A DNA stretch of 64,000 nucleotides, taken from the NCBI RefSeq assembly GCF_000717055.1, contig NZ_JNXI01000004.1, forward strand, positions 186,001 to 250,000, in the 5' to 3' direction. Each line of letters starts with the position of its first letter. Within the stretch, counting starts at the first letter, position 1. Source of the stretch: Streptomyces iakyrus (GTDB lineage Bacteria; Actinomycetota; Actinomycetes; Streptomycetales; Streptomycetaceae). Shown here piece after piece: positions 43,905-52,543 of this stretch. The translations under genes and the position numbers were made by a program. Below the pieces are notes generated by a model, which saw nothing but the letters and a program-made list of their open reading frames with translations, had not been told where the DNA came from and searched no databases.

Positions 43905-44927
43905 ATGTGTGCCGAGTATGCGACCTTCGGCCTGGCTCCCGCGATGCGGGCCGGGGGAGTCCTCAACGACGGCGGTTACCAGGTCCACCGGGACTTCGTG
44001 GACTTCATCGTCGACGGACGCCCGCTGCTGTTCCAGCTCTCCGACCTCGACGCGGTCTCCCCGCTCGCCTCCGACGTCCCTCCCGCGATCTTCACCGCGC
44101 AGGTCCGCAGCCTGCTCCTGGAGAGCGAGGCCCCGCTGCCCGGCGGCCGTTACGTCGTCTACGGCTGTCCAGAGTGCGAGGACCTGGCCTGCGGAGCGGT
44201 CACCGCGGTCATCCAGGGCGACGGCGAGGACTTCATCTGGCGGGACTTCGCCTGGCAGACCGGTGAACACGCCGACCTGGAGCGCAACGGCTACCACGGC
44301 ATCGGCCCGTTCCGGTTCCGCGGCGCCGAGTACCGCACCGCGCTGGGCACCCTGCTGAACGGCTCGGCGCCCGATCCCCGGCGCCGGGTGCTGCTGATCG
44401 GCGCCCGTGTCGCCGTCCTCGCCAAACTCGCCGCGGCCTTACGGACCATCGGTGTCGGCGCCGACATCGCCCACGACGCCGACGGCGTGCCCCCGGACGA
44501 ACTCCGCGGCTACGGCGCCGTCGCCTTCGGCCACGCGGCCGGCGAGCAGGAACGTGCCGCCGTCCGCCGCGCCTTCGAGCGCGCCGGGGTTCCGGTCGCC
44601 CACGTCGACGGCCTCGCCCCGATCGTCCCGCTCCTCGTCGCCCAGATCGAACACGCGCTGGACCGCAGCCCGGCCGACCGGCGCCGGCTCACCGGCCTCA
44701 CCGCGACCGACGGCGGCGCGGAGGTCGAGGTCACCTCCGCCTGCCGCGTCACACTCACCGCCTACCGCCTCGACCGGCTCTCCCGCACCCACACCCACGA
44801 CATCTTCGACGGCGTCCTCGAAGCGGGCCGCCACCGCGTCGCCCTCGACGCGAAAGCGGTCCGGGGCCGGTCGTTCCTCGTGGCCCGCACCGCCGGGAGC
44901 GTCCTGGTGGCGGCCGTGAACCACTGA
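43905..44927 (+). CDS. Hypothetical protein with CxxC-type cluster and TTA codon
   Basis: I do not recognise this 340-residue protein. The first 150 residues are acidic, with a cysteine cluster in YGCPECEDLACGAVTAV that may bind metal. The middle (RRRVLLIGARVAVLAKLAAA) resembles a Rossmann-like or NAD-binding strand-helix-strand; the C-terminus (HDIFDGVLEAGRHRVALDA) looks like a beta-rich domain. Streptomycete homologues are loosely named oxidoreductase. The start is probably ATG 43905; ATG 43863 lacks a ribosome site. Codon 179 is TTA (44439-44441), so bldA dependence is likely. The ABC-F gene starts 28 bases after its stop. Confidence 0.75.
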   Translation: MCAEYATFGLAPAMRAGGVLNDGGYQVHRDFVDFIVDGRPLLFQLSDLDAVSPLASDVPPAIFTAQVRSLLLESEAPLPGGRYVVYGCPECEDLACGAVTAVIQGDGEDFIWRDFAWQTGEHADLERNGYHGIGPFRFRGAEYRTALGTLLNGSAPDPRRRVLLIGARVAVLAKLAAALRTIGVGADIAHDADGVPPDELRGYGAVAFGHAAGEQERAAVRRAFERAGVPVAHVDGLAPIVPLLVAQIEHALDRSPADRRRLTGLTATDGGAEVEVTSACRVTLTAYRLDRLSRTHTHDIFDGVLEAGRHRVALDAKAVRGRSFLVARTAGSVLVAAVNH

Positions 44928-44955
44928 ACGCCCGGCCGTTAGGATCGGCCCTCTG

Positions 44956-46596
44956 ATGACTGCCACCCTCGTCGCCAAGAACCTCGCCGCCGGCCACGGC
45001 GACCGCTCCCTGTTCACCGGACTCGACCTGGTCGTCGCGCCCGGCGACGTGATCGGGCTGGTCGGAGCCAACGGCGCGGGCAAGTCCACCCTGCTCAGGA
45101 TGCTCGCCGGGCTCACCGCGCCCGAGCAGGGCGAACTGCGCCTGTCCCCGCCGGCCGCCACCGTCGGCCACCTCCCGCAGGAGCCGGACCGCCGGCCCGG
45201 CGAGACCGTACGGGCGTTCCTGGCCCGCCGCACCGGCGTGGCCGACGCCCAGCGCACCATGGACGAGGCGACCCAGGCGCTGGTCGACGGGGAGCCCGGC
45301 GCCGACGACGCCTACGCCACCAGTCTGGAGCGCTGGCTCGGCCTCGGCGGCGCCGACCTCGACGAACGTGCGGAGGAGGTCGCCGACAGCCTCGGCCTCG
45401 CGGTCGGCCTGGACCAGCCGATGACGTCCCTGTCCGGCGGCCAGGCTGCCCGCGTCGGACTCGCCTCCCTGCTGCTGTCCCGCTACGACGTCTTCCTCCT
45501 CGACGAGCCGACCAACGACCTCGACCTGGACGGTCTGGACCGCCTGGAGCGCTTCGTGAGCGGCCTGCGCGCCGGGACCGTCGTCGTCAGCCACGACCGC
45601 GAGTTCCTCACCCGCACCGTCACCAAGGTCCTCGAACTCGACCTCGCCCAGCGGCAGATCAACCTCTTCGGCGGCGGCTACGAGGCCTACCTGGAGGAGC
45701 GGGAGGTCGCCCGCCGGCACGCCCGCGACGAGTTCGAGGAGTACGCCGACAAAAAGAGCGCCCTCCAGGACCGCGCGCACTTGCAGCGCTCCTGGATGGA
45801 CAAGGGCGTGAAGAACGCCCGCCGCAAGGCGGGCAACGACAACGACAAGATCGGCCGCAAGTTCCGCAGCGAGGCCAGCGAGAAGCAGGCCGCCAAAGCC
45901 CGCCAGACCCAGCGCATGATCGAGCGCCTGGAGGTCGTCGAGGAGCCCCGCAAGGAGTGGGAGCTGCGCATGGAGATCGCGTCGGCCCCGCGTTCGGGTG
46001 CCGTCGTCGCGACCCTGCGGGACGCCGAGGTGCGCCGCGGCGGCTTCGTCCTGGGCCCCGTCTCCCTGCAGATCGACTGGGCGGACCGGGTGGCGGTGAC
46101 GGGCGCGAACGGCGCCGGCAAGTCCACGCTGCTCGCCGCCCTCCTCGGCCGCGTCCCGCTGGACGCCGGGCACGCCGCGCTCGGCTCGGGCGTCCTCCTC
46201 GGCGAGGTCGACCAGGCCCGCAAGCTCTTCCACGGCGAGGAGTCCCTGCTCGACGCCTTCCGCACGGCCGTCCCGGACACCGAACCGGCCGAGATCCGCA
46301 CCCTCCTGGCCAAGTTCGGTCTCAAGTCGGACCACGTCCTGCGCCCCGCGGCGAGCCTCTCCCCGGGCGAGCGCACCCGGGCCGCCCTGGCGCTGCTCCA
46401 GGGCCGGGGCGTCAACCTCCTGGTCCTCGACGAGCCGACCAACCATCTGGACCTGCCCGCCATCGAGCAGCTGGAGTCCGCCCTCGACACCTACGAGGGC
46501 ACCCTCCTGCTGGTCACCCACGACCGCCGCATGCTGGACGCCGTACACGTCACCCGCCGCCTGGAGGTGGCGGACGGCAAGGTGACCGAGCGCTAA
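44956..46596 (+). CDS. ABC-F family ATPase (second copy in window)
   Basis: The 546-residue soluble protein has two ABC domains: GANGAGKSTLLRML, SLSGGQAARVGLASLLLS and FLLDEPTNDLDLD, then GANGAGKSTLLAALL, SLSPGERTRAALALLQG and LVLDEPTNHLDLP. The second signature has Pro in place of Gly. The interdomain linker is long and highly charged (RRKAGNDNDKIGRKFRSEAS). ABC-F proteins act on the ribosome; this one lacks the special promoter-leader arrangement of the copy at 18376-20001, so a housekeeping translation factor or a weak resistance protein are both possible. Its stop overlaps the convergent pseudogene by four bases. Confidence 0.9.
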   Translation: MTATLVAKNLAAGHGDRSLFTGLDLVVAPGDVIGLVGANGAGKSTLLRMLAGLTAPEQGELRLSPPAATVGHLPQEPDRRPGETVRAFLARRTGVADAQRTMDEATQALVDGEPGADDAYATSLERWLGLGGADLDERAEEVADSLGLAVGLDQPMTSLSGGQAARVGLASLLLSRYDVFLLDEPTNDLDLDGLDRLERFVSGLRAGTVVVSHDREFLTRTVTKVLELDLAQRQINLFGGGYEAYLEEREVARRHARDEFEEYADKKSALQDRAHLQRSWMDKGVKNARRKAGNDNDKIGRKFRSEASEKQAAKARQTQRMIERLEVVEEPRKEWELRMEIASAPRSGAVVATLRDAEVRRGGFVLGPVSLQIDWADRVAVTGANGAGKSTLLAALLGRVPLDAGHAALGSGVLLGEVDQARKLFHGEESLLDAFRTAVPDTEPAEIRTLLAKFGLKSDHVLRPAASLSPGERTRAALALLQGRGVNLLVLDEPTNHLDLPAIEQLESALDTYEGTLLLVTHDRRMLDAVHVTRRLEVADGKVTER

Positions 46597-47140
46597 CGGG
46601 CCGTCAGACGTGTGGCCAGCTGCGGATAGTCGACGACGTACCCCTCCTCGTCGAACTCCAGGTCGCTGCGGAAGCCGTCGGAGGAGTACCGGACCCGCCC
46701 GGGGCCCAGATGCGTGTACGTCTGCCGCGACGGCCGCACCACCAGGTCCGGCACCGACACCCAGGCCATCAGGACTCCCGCTCGCCGGGCGTCCGGTGGA
46801 GCCCGTACCGCAGCACCGGCATGGTGTTGGTGAGCGGGCACAGCCCGAGATCGCAGTCGAGCGCTCCGTCGACGTCCGGCAGAGGCTCGCCGTCCCCGGT
46901 CCACCGGCCCCGTCCGTCGTGGAGCAGATCGAGCGTACGAACGCTGTCCGCGGACTCGGTGGTCACCCGCAGCCGACGGGTCACGAACCCGTCGGCCGTG
47001 TCGAGTTCGTACATGACCCAGTACGGCTCGGGATCAGTCCCCACAGCCCGCCCCCGCGCCCGCAACACACCGCCGTCGAGCTCGGTCCAGACGGTCTCGA
47101 ACCCCTGGCTTGCGGACACTTCCCAGGTGATGGCAGGCAT
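46593..47140 (-). pseudogene. Glycolipid-binding-domain protein split by a frameshift
   Basis: ATG 47140 opens a glycolipid-binding-domain protein (MPAITWEVSASQGFETVWTE, then YWVMYELDTADG and CPLTNTMPVLRYGLHR) that ends early at TGA 46769-46771. The rest of the domain continues in another frame from ATG 46769 (MAWVSVPDLVVRPSRQTYTH, then YVVDYPQLATRLTAR) to 46593. Insertion of one base near 46774 would join GERE to LLMAWV and give a normal protein of about 180 residues. The stop and the new ATG overlap as TGATG, so termination-reinitiation could still produce two pieces. Domain proteins of this family bind lipid-like ligands in a beta-barrel; function is unknown. Confidence 0.7.
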
Positions 47141-47157
47141 ACCCTCACTGTAGGCCC

Positions 47158-47225
47158 GAAGGCGAGCGAAGCTCCGCCTTCAGGGGCGCGGGGAACTGCG
47201 CAGCCACGACGACCCCGCAGCTCCC
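47158..47225. repeat. Streptomyces-type intergenic repeat
   Basis: A GAAGGCG-AGC hairpin pairing with GCT-C-CGCCTTC is followed by AGGGGCGCGGGGAACTGCGC, a sequence I recognise from many streptomycete intergenic regions. It sits directly downstream of tex. The function is unknown; it may serve as a transcript end. Confidence 0.6.
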
Positions 47226-47247
47226 CACGGCCTCCCCGACGGACCAG

Positions 47248-49629
47248 TCAGCGCTTACCGCCCTTAGGGTCCAACCCCGCCCGGCGCAGCGCGTCGGCCA
47301 TCGCGCTGTTGGCAGGCGGCGGCGCTTGACGCGAACCGCCACCACCGCCACGGCCACCACGCCCACCCTGCCGCTGCTGCGGTGGCCGCCCACCCCGCTG
47401 CCGGCGCTCACCGGAGCCGCCCTGCTGGTCCGCCTCGTCCTCGAGGCGCAGCGTCAGCGAGATCCGCTTGCGCGGGATGTCGACGTCGAGCACCTTCACC
47501 TTCACGATGTCCCCGGGCTTCACCACGTCCCGCGGGTCCTTGACGAACGTCTTCGACATGGCGGAGACATGCACCAGACCGTCCTGGTGGACACCGACGT
47601 CGACGAACGCCCCGAACGCGGCGACGTTCGTCACGACGCCCTCCAGGATCATCCCGGACGACAGGTCCGAGATCTTCTCCACGCCCTCCTTGAAGACGGC
47701 CGTCTTGAAGGCCGGGCGCGGGTCGCGGCCGGGCTTCTCCAGCTCCTTCAGGATGTCGGTGACCGTCGGCAGACCGAACGTCTCGTCCACGAAGTCCTGC
47801 GGCCTCAGCGAGCGCAGCACCCCGGTGTTGCCCACGAGCGAGGCGACCTCCTGCCCGGTGGTCTTCACCATGCGCCGGACCACCGGGTACGCCTCGGGGT
47901 GCACGCTCGACGCGTCCAGCGGGTCGTCGCCGCCGCGGATCCGCAGGAAGCCCGCGCACTGCTCATACGCCTTCGGGCCGAGCCGCGCGACCTTCTTCAG
48001 CTCACCGCGGGCCTTGAAGGGCCCGTTCTGGTCGCGGTGCGCCACGATGTTCTCGGCGAGGCCGGAGGTGATGCCGGAGACCCGGGCGAGCAGCGGGGCC
48101 GACGCCGTGTTGACGTCCACGCCCACGCCGTTCACACAGTCCTCCACCACCGCGTCCAGCGAACGCGACAGCTTCACCTCGGACAGGTCGTGCTGGTACT
48201 GGCCGACGCCGATCGACTTCGGGTCGATCTTCACCAGCTCGGCCAGCGGGTCCTGGAGACGGCGGGCGATCGACACGGCACCGCGCAGCGACACGTCCAT
48301 GTCCGGCAGCTCCTGCGAGGCGAAGGCGGAGGCCGAGTACACGGAAGCGCCGGCCTCGGACACCATCACCTTCGTGAGCTTCAGCTCCGGGTGCTTGGTG
48401 ATCAGCTCGCCGGCGAGCTTGTCGGTCTCGCGCGACGCCGTGCCGTTGCCGATGGCGACCAGCTCGACCGCGTGCTCTTTCGCGAGCCGGGCCAGCTTGG
48501 CGATGGCCTCGTCCCAGCGGTTGGCCGGGACGTGCGGGTGGATGACGTCCGTGGCGACGACCTTGCCGGTCGCGTCGACCACGGCGACCTTCACACCCGT
48601 ACGGAAGCCGGGGTCGAGGCCCAGGGTCGCGCGTGTGCCCGCCGGGGCGGCGAGCAGCAGGTCGCGCAGGTTCGCGGCGAAGACCCGCACCGCCTCGTCC
48701 TCGGCGGCCGTGCGCAGCCGCAGCCTGATGTCGATGCCGAGGTGGACGAGGATGCGGGTGCGCCACGCCCAGCGGACCGTGTCCTTCAGCCACTTGTCGC
48801 CCGGGCGGCCCCGGTCGGCGATCCCGAACCTGTGGGCGACGATCCCCTCGTACGAGGAGGGGCCGTCCGTCTGCTCCTCGGGTTCCAGGACGAGGTCGAG
48901 GACCTCCTCCTTCTCCCCGCGCAGCATCGCGAGCACGCGGTGCGAAGGGAGTTCGGTGAAGGGCTCGGCGAAGTCGAAGTAGTCTGCGAACTTCGCGCCC
49001 GCCTCCTCCTTGCCCTCCCGCACCTTGGCGGACAGCCGCCCGCGCACCCACATGCGCTCGCGCAGTTCACCGATCAGGTCGGCGTCCTCCGAGAACCGCT
49101 CGGTGAGGATCGCCCGGGCGCCGTCGAGGGCGGCCTGCGGATCAGCCACGCCCTTGTCCGCGTCGACGAACGCGGCGGCCGCTGCGAGGGGCTCGACACC
49201 CGGGTCGGCGAGCAGGCCCTCCGCCAGCGGTTCGAGACCGGCCTCCCGGGCGATCTGCGCCTTGGTGCGCCGCTTGGGCTTGTACGGCAGGTAGATGTCC
49301 TCCAGGCGCGCCTTCGTCTCGGCGCCCCGGATATTCGCCTCCAGCTCGTCGGTGAGCTTGCCCTGCTCGCGCACCGATTCCAGGATGGCCGTCCGCCGCT
49401 CCTCCAGCTCCCGCAGATAGCGCAGCCGCTCCTCGACGGTGCGCAGCTGCGCACCGTCGAGCATCTCGGTCGCTTCCTTGCGGTAGCGAGCGATGAAGGG
49501 CACCGTAGAACCGCCGTCGAGCAGTTCCACGGCGGCCCTGACCTGCCGCTCCCGTACGCCGAGCTCCTCGGCGATCCTGCCTTCGATGGTCACTGCGTTG
49601 ATGGACCCGATGGACCCGGGTGTCGTCAC
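47248..49629 (-). CDS. tex: Tex-family transcription accessory / RNA-binding protein
   Basis: The 793-residue protein starts at GTG 49629 ([18 protein letters not shown]), the start used for most relatives; the extra upstream frame is basic and improbable. Domains in order are: helical Tex N-domain ([15 protein letters not shown]), YqgF/RNase-H-like domain ([18 protein letters not shown]), helix-hairpin-helix ([18 protein letters not shown]), and C-terminal S1 domain ([20 protein letters not shown]). Tex proteins bind RNA and RNA polymerase and affect transcription; the Spt6 family is related. The tail is glycine/arginine rich ([14 protein letters not shown]), an RGG-like RNA-binding extension. 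Confidence 0.95.
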   Translation of the reverse strand: MTTPGSIGSINAVTIEGRIAEELGVRERQVRAAVELLDGGSTVPFIARYRKEATEMLDGAQLRTVEERLRYLRELEERRTAILESVREQGKLTDELEANIRGAETKARLEDIYLPYKPKRRTKAQIAREAGLEPLAEGLLADPGVEPLAAAAAFVDADKGVADPQAALDGARAILTERFSEDADLIGELRERMWVRGRLSAKVREGKEEAGAKFADYFDFAEPFTELPSHRVLAMLRGEKEEVLDLVLEPEEQTDGPSSYEGIVAHRFGIADRGRPGDKWLKDTVRWAWRTRILVHLGIDIRLRLRTAAEDEAVRVFAANLRDLLLAAPAGTRATLGLDPGFRTGVKVAVVDATGKVVATDVIHPHVPANRWDEAIAKLARLAKEHAVELVAIGNGTASRETDKLAGELITKHPELKLTKVMVSEAGASVYSASAFASQELPDMDVSLRGAVSIARRLQDPLAELVKIDPKSIGVGQYQHDLSEVKLSRSLDAVVEDCVNGVGVDVNTASAPLLARVSGITSGLAENIVAHRDQNGPFKARGELKKVARLGPKAYEQCAGFLRIRGGDDPLDASSVHPEAYPVVRRMVKTTGQEVASLVGNTGVLRSLRPQDFVDETFGLPTVTDILKELEKPGRDPRPAFKTAVFKEGVEKISDLSSGMILEGVVTNVAAFGAFVDVGVHQDGLVHVSAMSKTFVKDPRDVVKPGDIVKVKVLDVDIPRKRISLTLRLEDEADQQGGSGERRQRGGRPPQQRQGGRGGRGGGGGSRQAPPPANSAMADALRRAGLDPKGGKR

Positions 49630-49728
49630 GATCCCGTACCGCCTTCTCCGCTGAGGTTGCGCGGCAATTGTGGCAGGTGACACGGACACCCGGGGATCAG
49701 GGCGACACCCGGCAGGTCGGGATCCCGG

Positions 49729-49860
49729 TCAGGCCCTGCGGCTGCGGGTGGAGGACGAGGCTCCACCGAAGAGCCGGGCAAGAGCCCGGAAGGGCAGCGT
49801 GACGACGGTGGCGATGGCCCCGCCGATCTGGCGCAGCACGTCTGCGATAGCACGGAACAC
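49729..49860 (-). CDS. Small amphipathic LPFR-motif protein (43 aa)
   Basis: On the minus strand GTG 49860 with AAAGGGG six bases upstream opens a 43-residue protein, beginning MFRAIADVLRQIGGAIATVV and continuing TLPFRALARLFGGASSSTRS. It has one hydrophobic helix, an LPFR motif and a basic end. Such tiny proteins are conserved in streptomycetes. It is too short for most gene callers. The function is unknown, though membrane association is likely. Confidence 0.75.
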   Translation of the reverse strand: MFRAIADVLRQIGGAIATVVTLPFRALARLFGGASSSTRSRRA

Positions 49861-49926
49861 GGAAATCCCCTTTCTCACTCCCGGCCGCGCCGGCCGGTGG
49901 AGAGCGGGTACCTCATCGGTGCGTCA

Positions 49927-50802
49927 CTATGCGTCACCCTTTCCGATCAGGTCCGCGGGGAACGCCCCGGCCACGAGCGCCGCGTGCGCGAACACCCCGC
50001 CCAGCTCGGTCAGCCGGGCCACGCCCTGCGGACCGAGGTGCTCGTACGGGGCGCGGTCCAGACGGTCCGTCTCCTGCTCGATGTCCCGCCGCAGTGCGAC
50101 GCCCTGCTCGGTGAGGTCGCCGGACGCCGCCAGCAGCCCCCGTCCGCACAGCCGTTCCGCCGCCGCGTCCCACTCCTCCCGGCTCCAGCCCCGGGTGGCG
50201 CACACCCACTTGGGGTTCATGCCCTTGCCCGTCGCGGTGTGGGTCACCAGCGCCTCCAGCCCGTCCAGCCCCGCGGACATCAGGGCGGCCAGGTGCCCGT
50301 CGCCCCGGTGCTCGCGCAGCAGGGTCGCCGCGTGCCAGTAGGCGAGGTGCGGCTCCTCGGGGACCGGCAGATCGGCGTGGGCGGCGTACAGCGGGCGCGC
50401 CTCGCGCGAGCAGGCCTCGGCGGCGCGCAGCGCGAGCCGCGCGGCCTCGGCCATCTCCGCCGATGCCAGGGCCTCCCCGCCGAGCAGCCGGCGCAGCGTC
50501 GCGTCGACCGCACGCGCGCGGGCCGCCAGGACCTGCGCGGGGGCGGCCGTCTCCCACACCGCCGGCACGTGCCGGGCCACGAGTTCGTACTTGTAGTTGT
50601 AGAAGGCCGCCGTGACGGCCCCGGGCCCGACCGGTCCGAGGGCGGCGGCCCGCACGGCGAAGTTCACGGCACGCGGGTCGGTGACCCCGACGGCGCCCAG
50701 CTCCCGCCCGAGGTCGGGCGAGAAGTAGTGGGTCGCGTGCAGGGAGTTGAGCATGTTGTGGCAGCGTCGGCCGGCGCGCGGCTCCAGGGCGGCAGTCGTC
50801 AT
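49927..50802 (-). CDS. SCO6745-family protein (helical, winged-helix-like)
   Basis: The 291-residue protein starts at ATG 50802. It is mostly alpha helical and has no catalytic motif. Landmarks are CHNMLNSLHATHYFSPDLGR, AAFYNYKYELVARHVPAVW, a MSAGLDGLEALVTHTATGKG segment, and a C-terminal winged-helix-like part (TRGWSREEWDAAAERLCGRG, then LLAASGDLTEQGVALRRDIE). This matches the family named after S. coelicolor SCO6745. Function is unknown; ligand-binding regulation is suggested by the winged helix. A perfect dyad lies directly upstream. Confidence 0.85.
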   Translation of the reverse strand: MTTAALEPRAGRRCHNMLNSLHATHYFSPDLGRELGAVGVTDPRAVNFAVRAAALGPVGPGAVTAAFYNYKYELVARHVPAVWETAAPAQVLAARARAVDATLRRLLGGEALASAEMAEAARLALRAAEACSREARPLYAAHADLPVPEEPHLAYWHAATLLREHRGDGHLAALMSAGLDGLEALVTHTATGKGMNPKWVCATRGWSREEWDAAAERLCGRGLLAASGDLTEQGVALRRDIEQETDRLDRAPYEHLGPQGVARLTELGGVFAHAALVAGAFPADLIGKGDA

Positions 50803-50813
50803 GCCCGGCAGGT

Positions 50814-50829
50814 TACCAACCGCTTGGTA
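50814..50829. promoter_or_regulatory. TetR-like operator before the SCO6745-family gene
   Basis: TACCAA, CCGC, TTGGTA is a perfect 6-bp inverted repeat beginning 12 bases upstream of ATG 50802. Its form is typical of TetR-family operators. Confidence 0.6.
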
Positions 50830-50916
50830 TGTGCTCCGTGGCCCGGCTCCTCCTGGCAGGAAAGGTGGGGTACTCGTCCTTGCCGCCATCCTCGGCTTCC
50901 GCGAAGAATCGACGGC

Positions 50917-51876
50917 ATGGTCCAGCGCACGGTTCTCGCCGTCCTCTTCGACGGCCTGCAGAGTCTCGATGTCACCGGGCCCGTGGAGGTCTTCGCGGGG
51001 GCGGAGCTGCTCTCCCCGGGCGCGTACCGGATCCGCACGGCATCCCTGGACGGGACGCCCGTGCGGACCACCAGCGGCCTGACCCTCGTCCCCGACGAGT
51101 CCCTGACCACCGCGGCGGACCCGGACATCCTCCTCGTCCCCGGCGGAACGGGCAGCCTGCGGCCCGACCCGCGTCTGGTGACCTGGGTGCGCGAACGGGG
51201 CCCGCGCGCCGGCCGCCTGGTCTCCGTGTGCACCGGCGCGGCCGTGCTGGCCGCCGCGGGCCTGCTGGACGGCCGTCGCGCCACGACCCACTGGGCCTAC
51301 TGCGACCGGCTCGCCCGTGAGCACCCGGCCGTCGAGATCGACCCCGACCCCGTCTTCGTGCGCGACGGGCACATCGCCACCTCGGCCGGTGTCACCGCCG
51401 GCATCGACCTCGCGCTCGCCCTGGTCGAGGAGGACCTCGGCCGGGACGCCGCCCTCACCATCGCCCGTCACCTGGTGGTCTTCTTGCGCAGGCCCGGCAA
51501 CCAAGCCCAGTTCAGCGCCCAGCTGGCCGCCCAGACCGCACAGCGCGAGCCCCTGCGGGACGTCCAGCGGTGGATCACCGACCACCCGGACGCGGACCTC
51601 TGCGTCGACACCCTAGCCGCCCGCGCCCGCCTCTCGCCCCGCCACTTCGCCCGCGCCTTCCGCGCCGAGACCGGCATGACCCCGGGCCGTTACGTGGACC
51701 GGGTCCGCCTGGAACACGCCAGGCGCCTCCTGGAGGACACCGCCCACGGCGTCGAGGAGATCGCCCGCACCAGCGGCTACGGCACGCCCGAGGCCATGCG
51801 CCGGGCCTTCGTCAGGACCCTGGGGACGCCCCCGGCCGAGTACCGCCGCCGCTTCCGCCCCGCCACCACAGCCTGA
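50917..51876 (+). CDS. GlxA-family AraC-type transcriptional regulator with DJ-1/PfpI sensor domain
   Basis: The 319-residue protein starts at ATG 50917. The N-terminal half is a DJ-1/PfpI-like domain (LAVLFDGLQSLDVTGPVEVF, then LVPGGTGSLRPDP) with the nucleophile-elbow cysteine in VSVCTGAAVLAAAG. The C-terminal AraC domain has the two helix-turn-helix motifs (LCVDTLAARARLSPRHFARA and GVEEIARTSGYGTPEAMRRA). GlxA regulators often control amino-acid or amine use. A second DJ-1-like gene follows after 31 bases on the same strand and is a likely target. Confidence 0.93.
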   Translation: MVQRTVLAVLFDGLQSLDVTGPVEVFAGAELLSPGAYRIRTASLDGTPVRTTSGLTLVPDESLTTAADPDILLVPGGTGSLRPDPRLVTWVRERGPRAGRLVSVCTGAAVLAAAGLLDGRRATTHWAYCDRLAREHPAVEIDPDPVFVRDGHIATSAGVTAGIDLALALVEEDLGRDAALTIARHLVVFLRRPGNQAQFSAQLAAQTAQREPLRDVQRWITDHPDADLCVDTLAARARLSPRHFARAFRAETGMTPGRYVDRVRLEHARRLLEDTAHGVEEIARTSGYGTPEAMRRAFVRTLGTPPAEYRRRFRPATTA

Positions 51877-51907
51877 ACGCATCGACTCAGCCGACCGAAG
51901 GGACCCC

Positions 51908-52543
51908 ATGCAGATCGCCATCGTCCTCTACGACCGCTTCACCGCCCTCGACGCCGTCGGACCCTACGAGACCCTCGGCCGGGTGCCCGGAGCGGAGACC
52001 GTCTTCGTCGCCGAGCAGGCCGGCCCCGTACGGAACGACTCCGGAAACCTCGCGCTCACCGCCGACCGGGCCCTGGCCGACGTACCCCACCCCGACATCA
52101 TCGTGGTCCCCGGCGGCCCGGGCCCCCTCCCGCTGGCGGCCGACGGACCCCTGCTCACCTGGCTGCGCACGGCCGACGCGACGAGCACCTGGACGACGTC
52201 CGTGTGCACCGGCTCCCTGCTGCTCGCCGCCGCCGGACTCCTCAAGGGCCGCCGGGCGACGTCCCACTGGCTGGCCCTGGAGGAGCTGGAGCGCCACGGC
52301 GCCGAGCCGACGGGCGAGCGGGTCGTCACCGACGGCAAGTACGTCACCGCCGCAGGCGTCTCCTCCGGCATCGACATGGGCCTGATGCTCCTCGGCCGGA
52401 TCGCCGGCGACGACCACGCCCAGATCGTCCAGCTCGCCACCGAGTACGACCCGCAGCCGCCCTACGACGCCGGATCGCCCGAGAAGGCCCCCGCGCACAT
52501 CGTCGAACTGCTCCGGTCGCACCTCGATCTCACCCTGACGTAG
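51908..52543 (+). CDS. DJ-1/PfpI-family protein (isonitrile-hydratase-like)
   Basis: The 211-residue protein starts at ATG 51908. It has QIAIVLYDRFTALDAVGPYE, VVPGGPGPLPLAADGPLL, the elbow cysteine in TTSVCTGSLLLAAAGLLKGR, and SHWLALEELERHGAEPTGER. The same fold is in the preceding regulator, so the pair likely arose from a duplication. Members include isonitrile hydratase, which converts isonitriles to N-substituted formamides. The substrate here is unproven. Its stop overlaps the convergent hydratase gene by 14 bases. Confidence 0.9.
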   Translation: MQIAIVLYDRFTALDAVGPYETLGRVPGAETVFVAEQAGPVRNDSGNLALTADRALADVPHPDIIVVPGGPGPLPLAADGPLLTWLRTADATSTWTTSVCTGSLLLAAAGLLKGRRATSHWLALEELERHGAEPTGERVVTDGKYVTAAGVSSGIDMGLMLLGRIAGDDHAQIVQLATEYDPQPPYDAGSPEKAPAHIVELLRSHLDLTLT

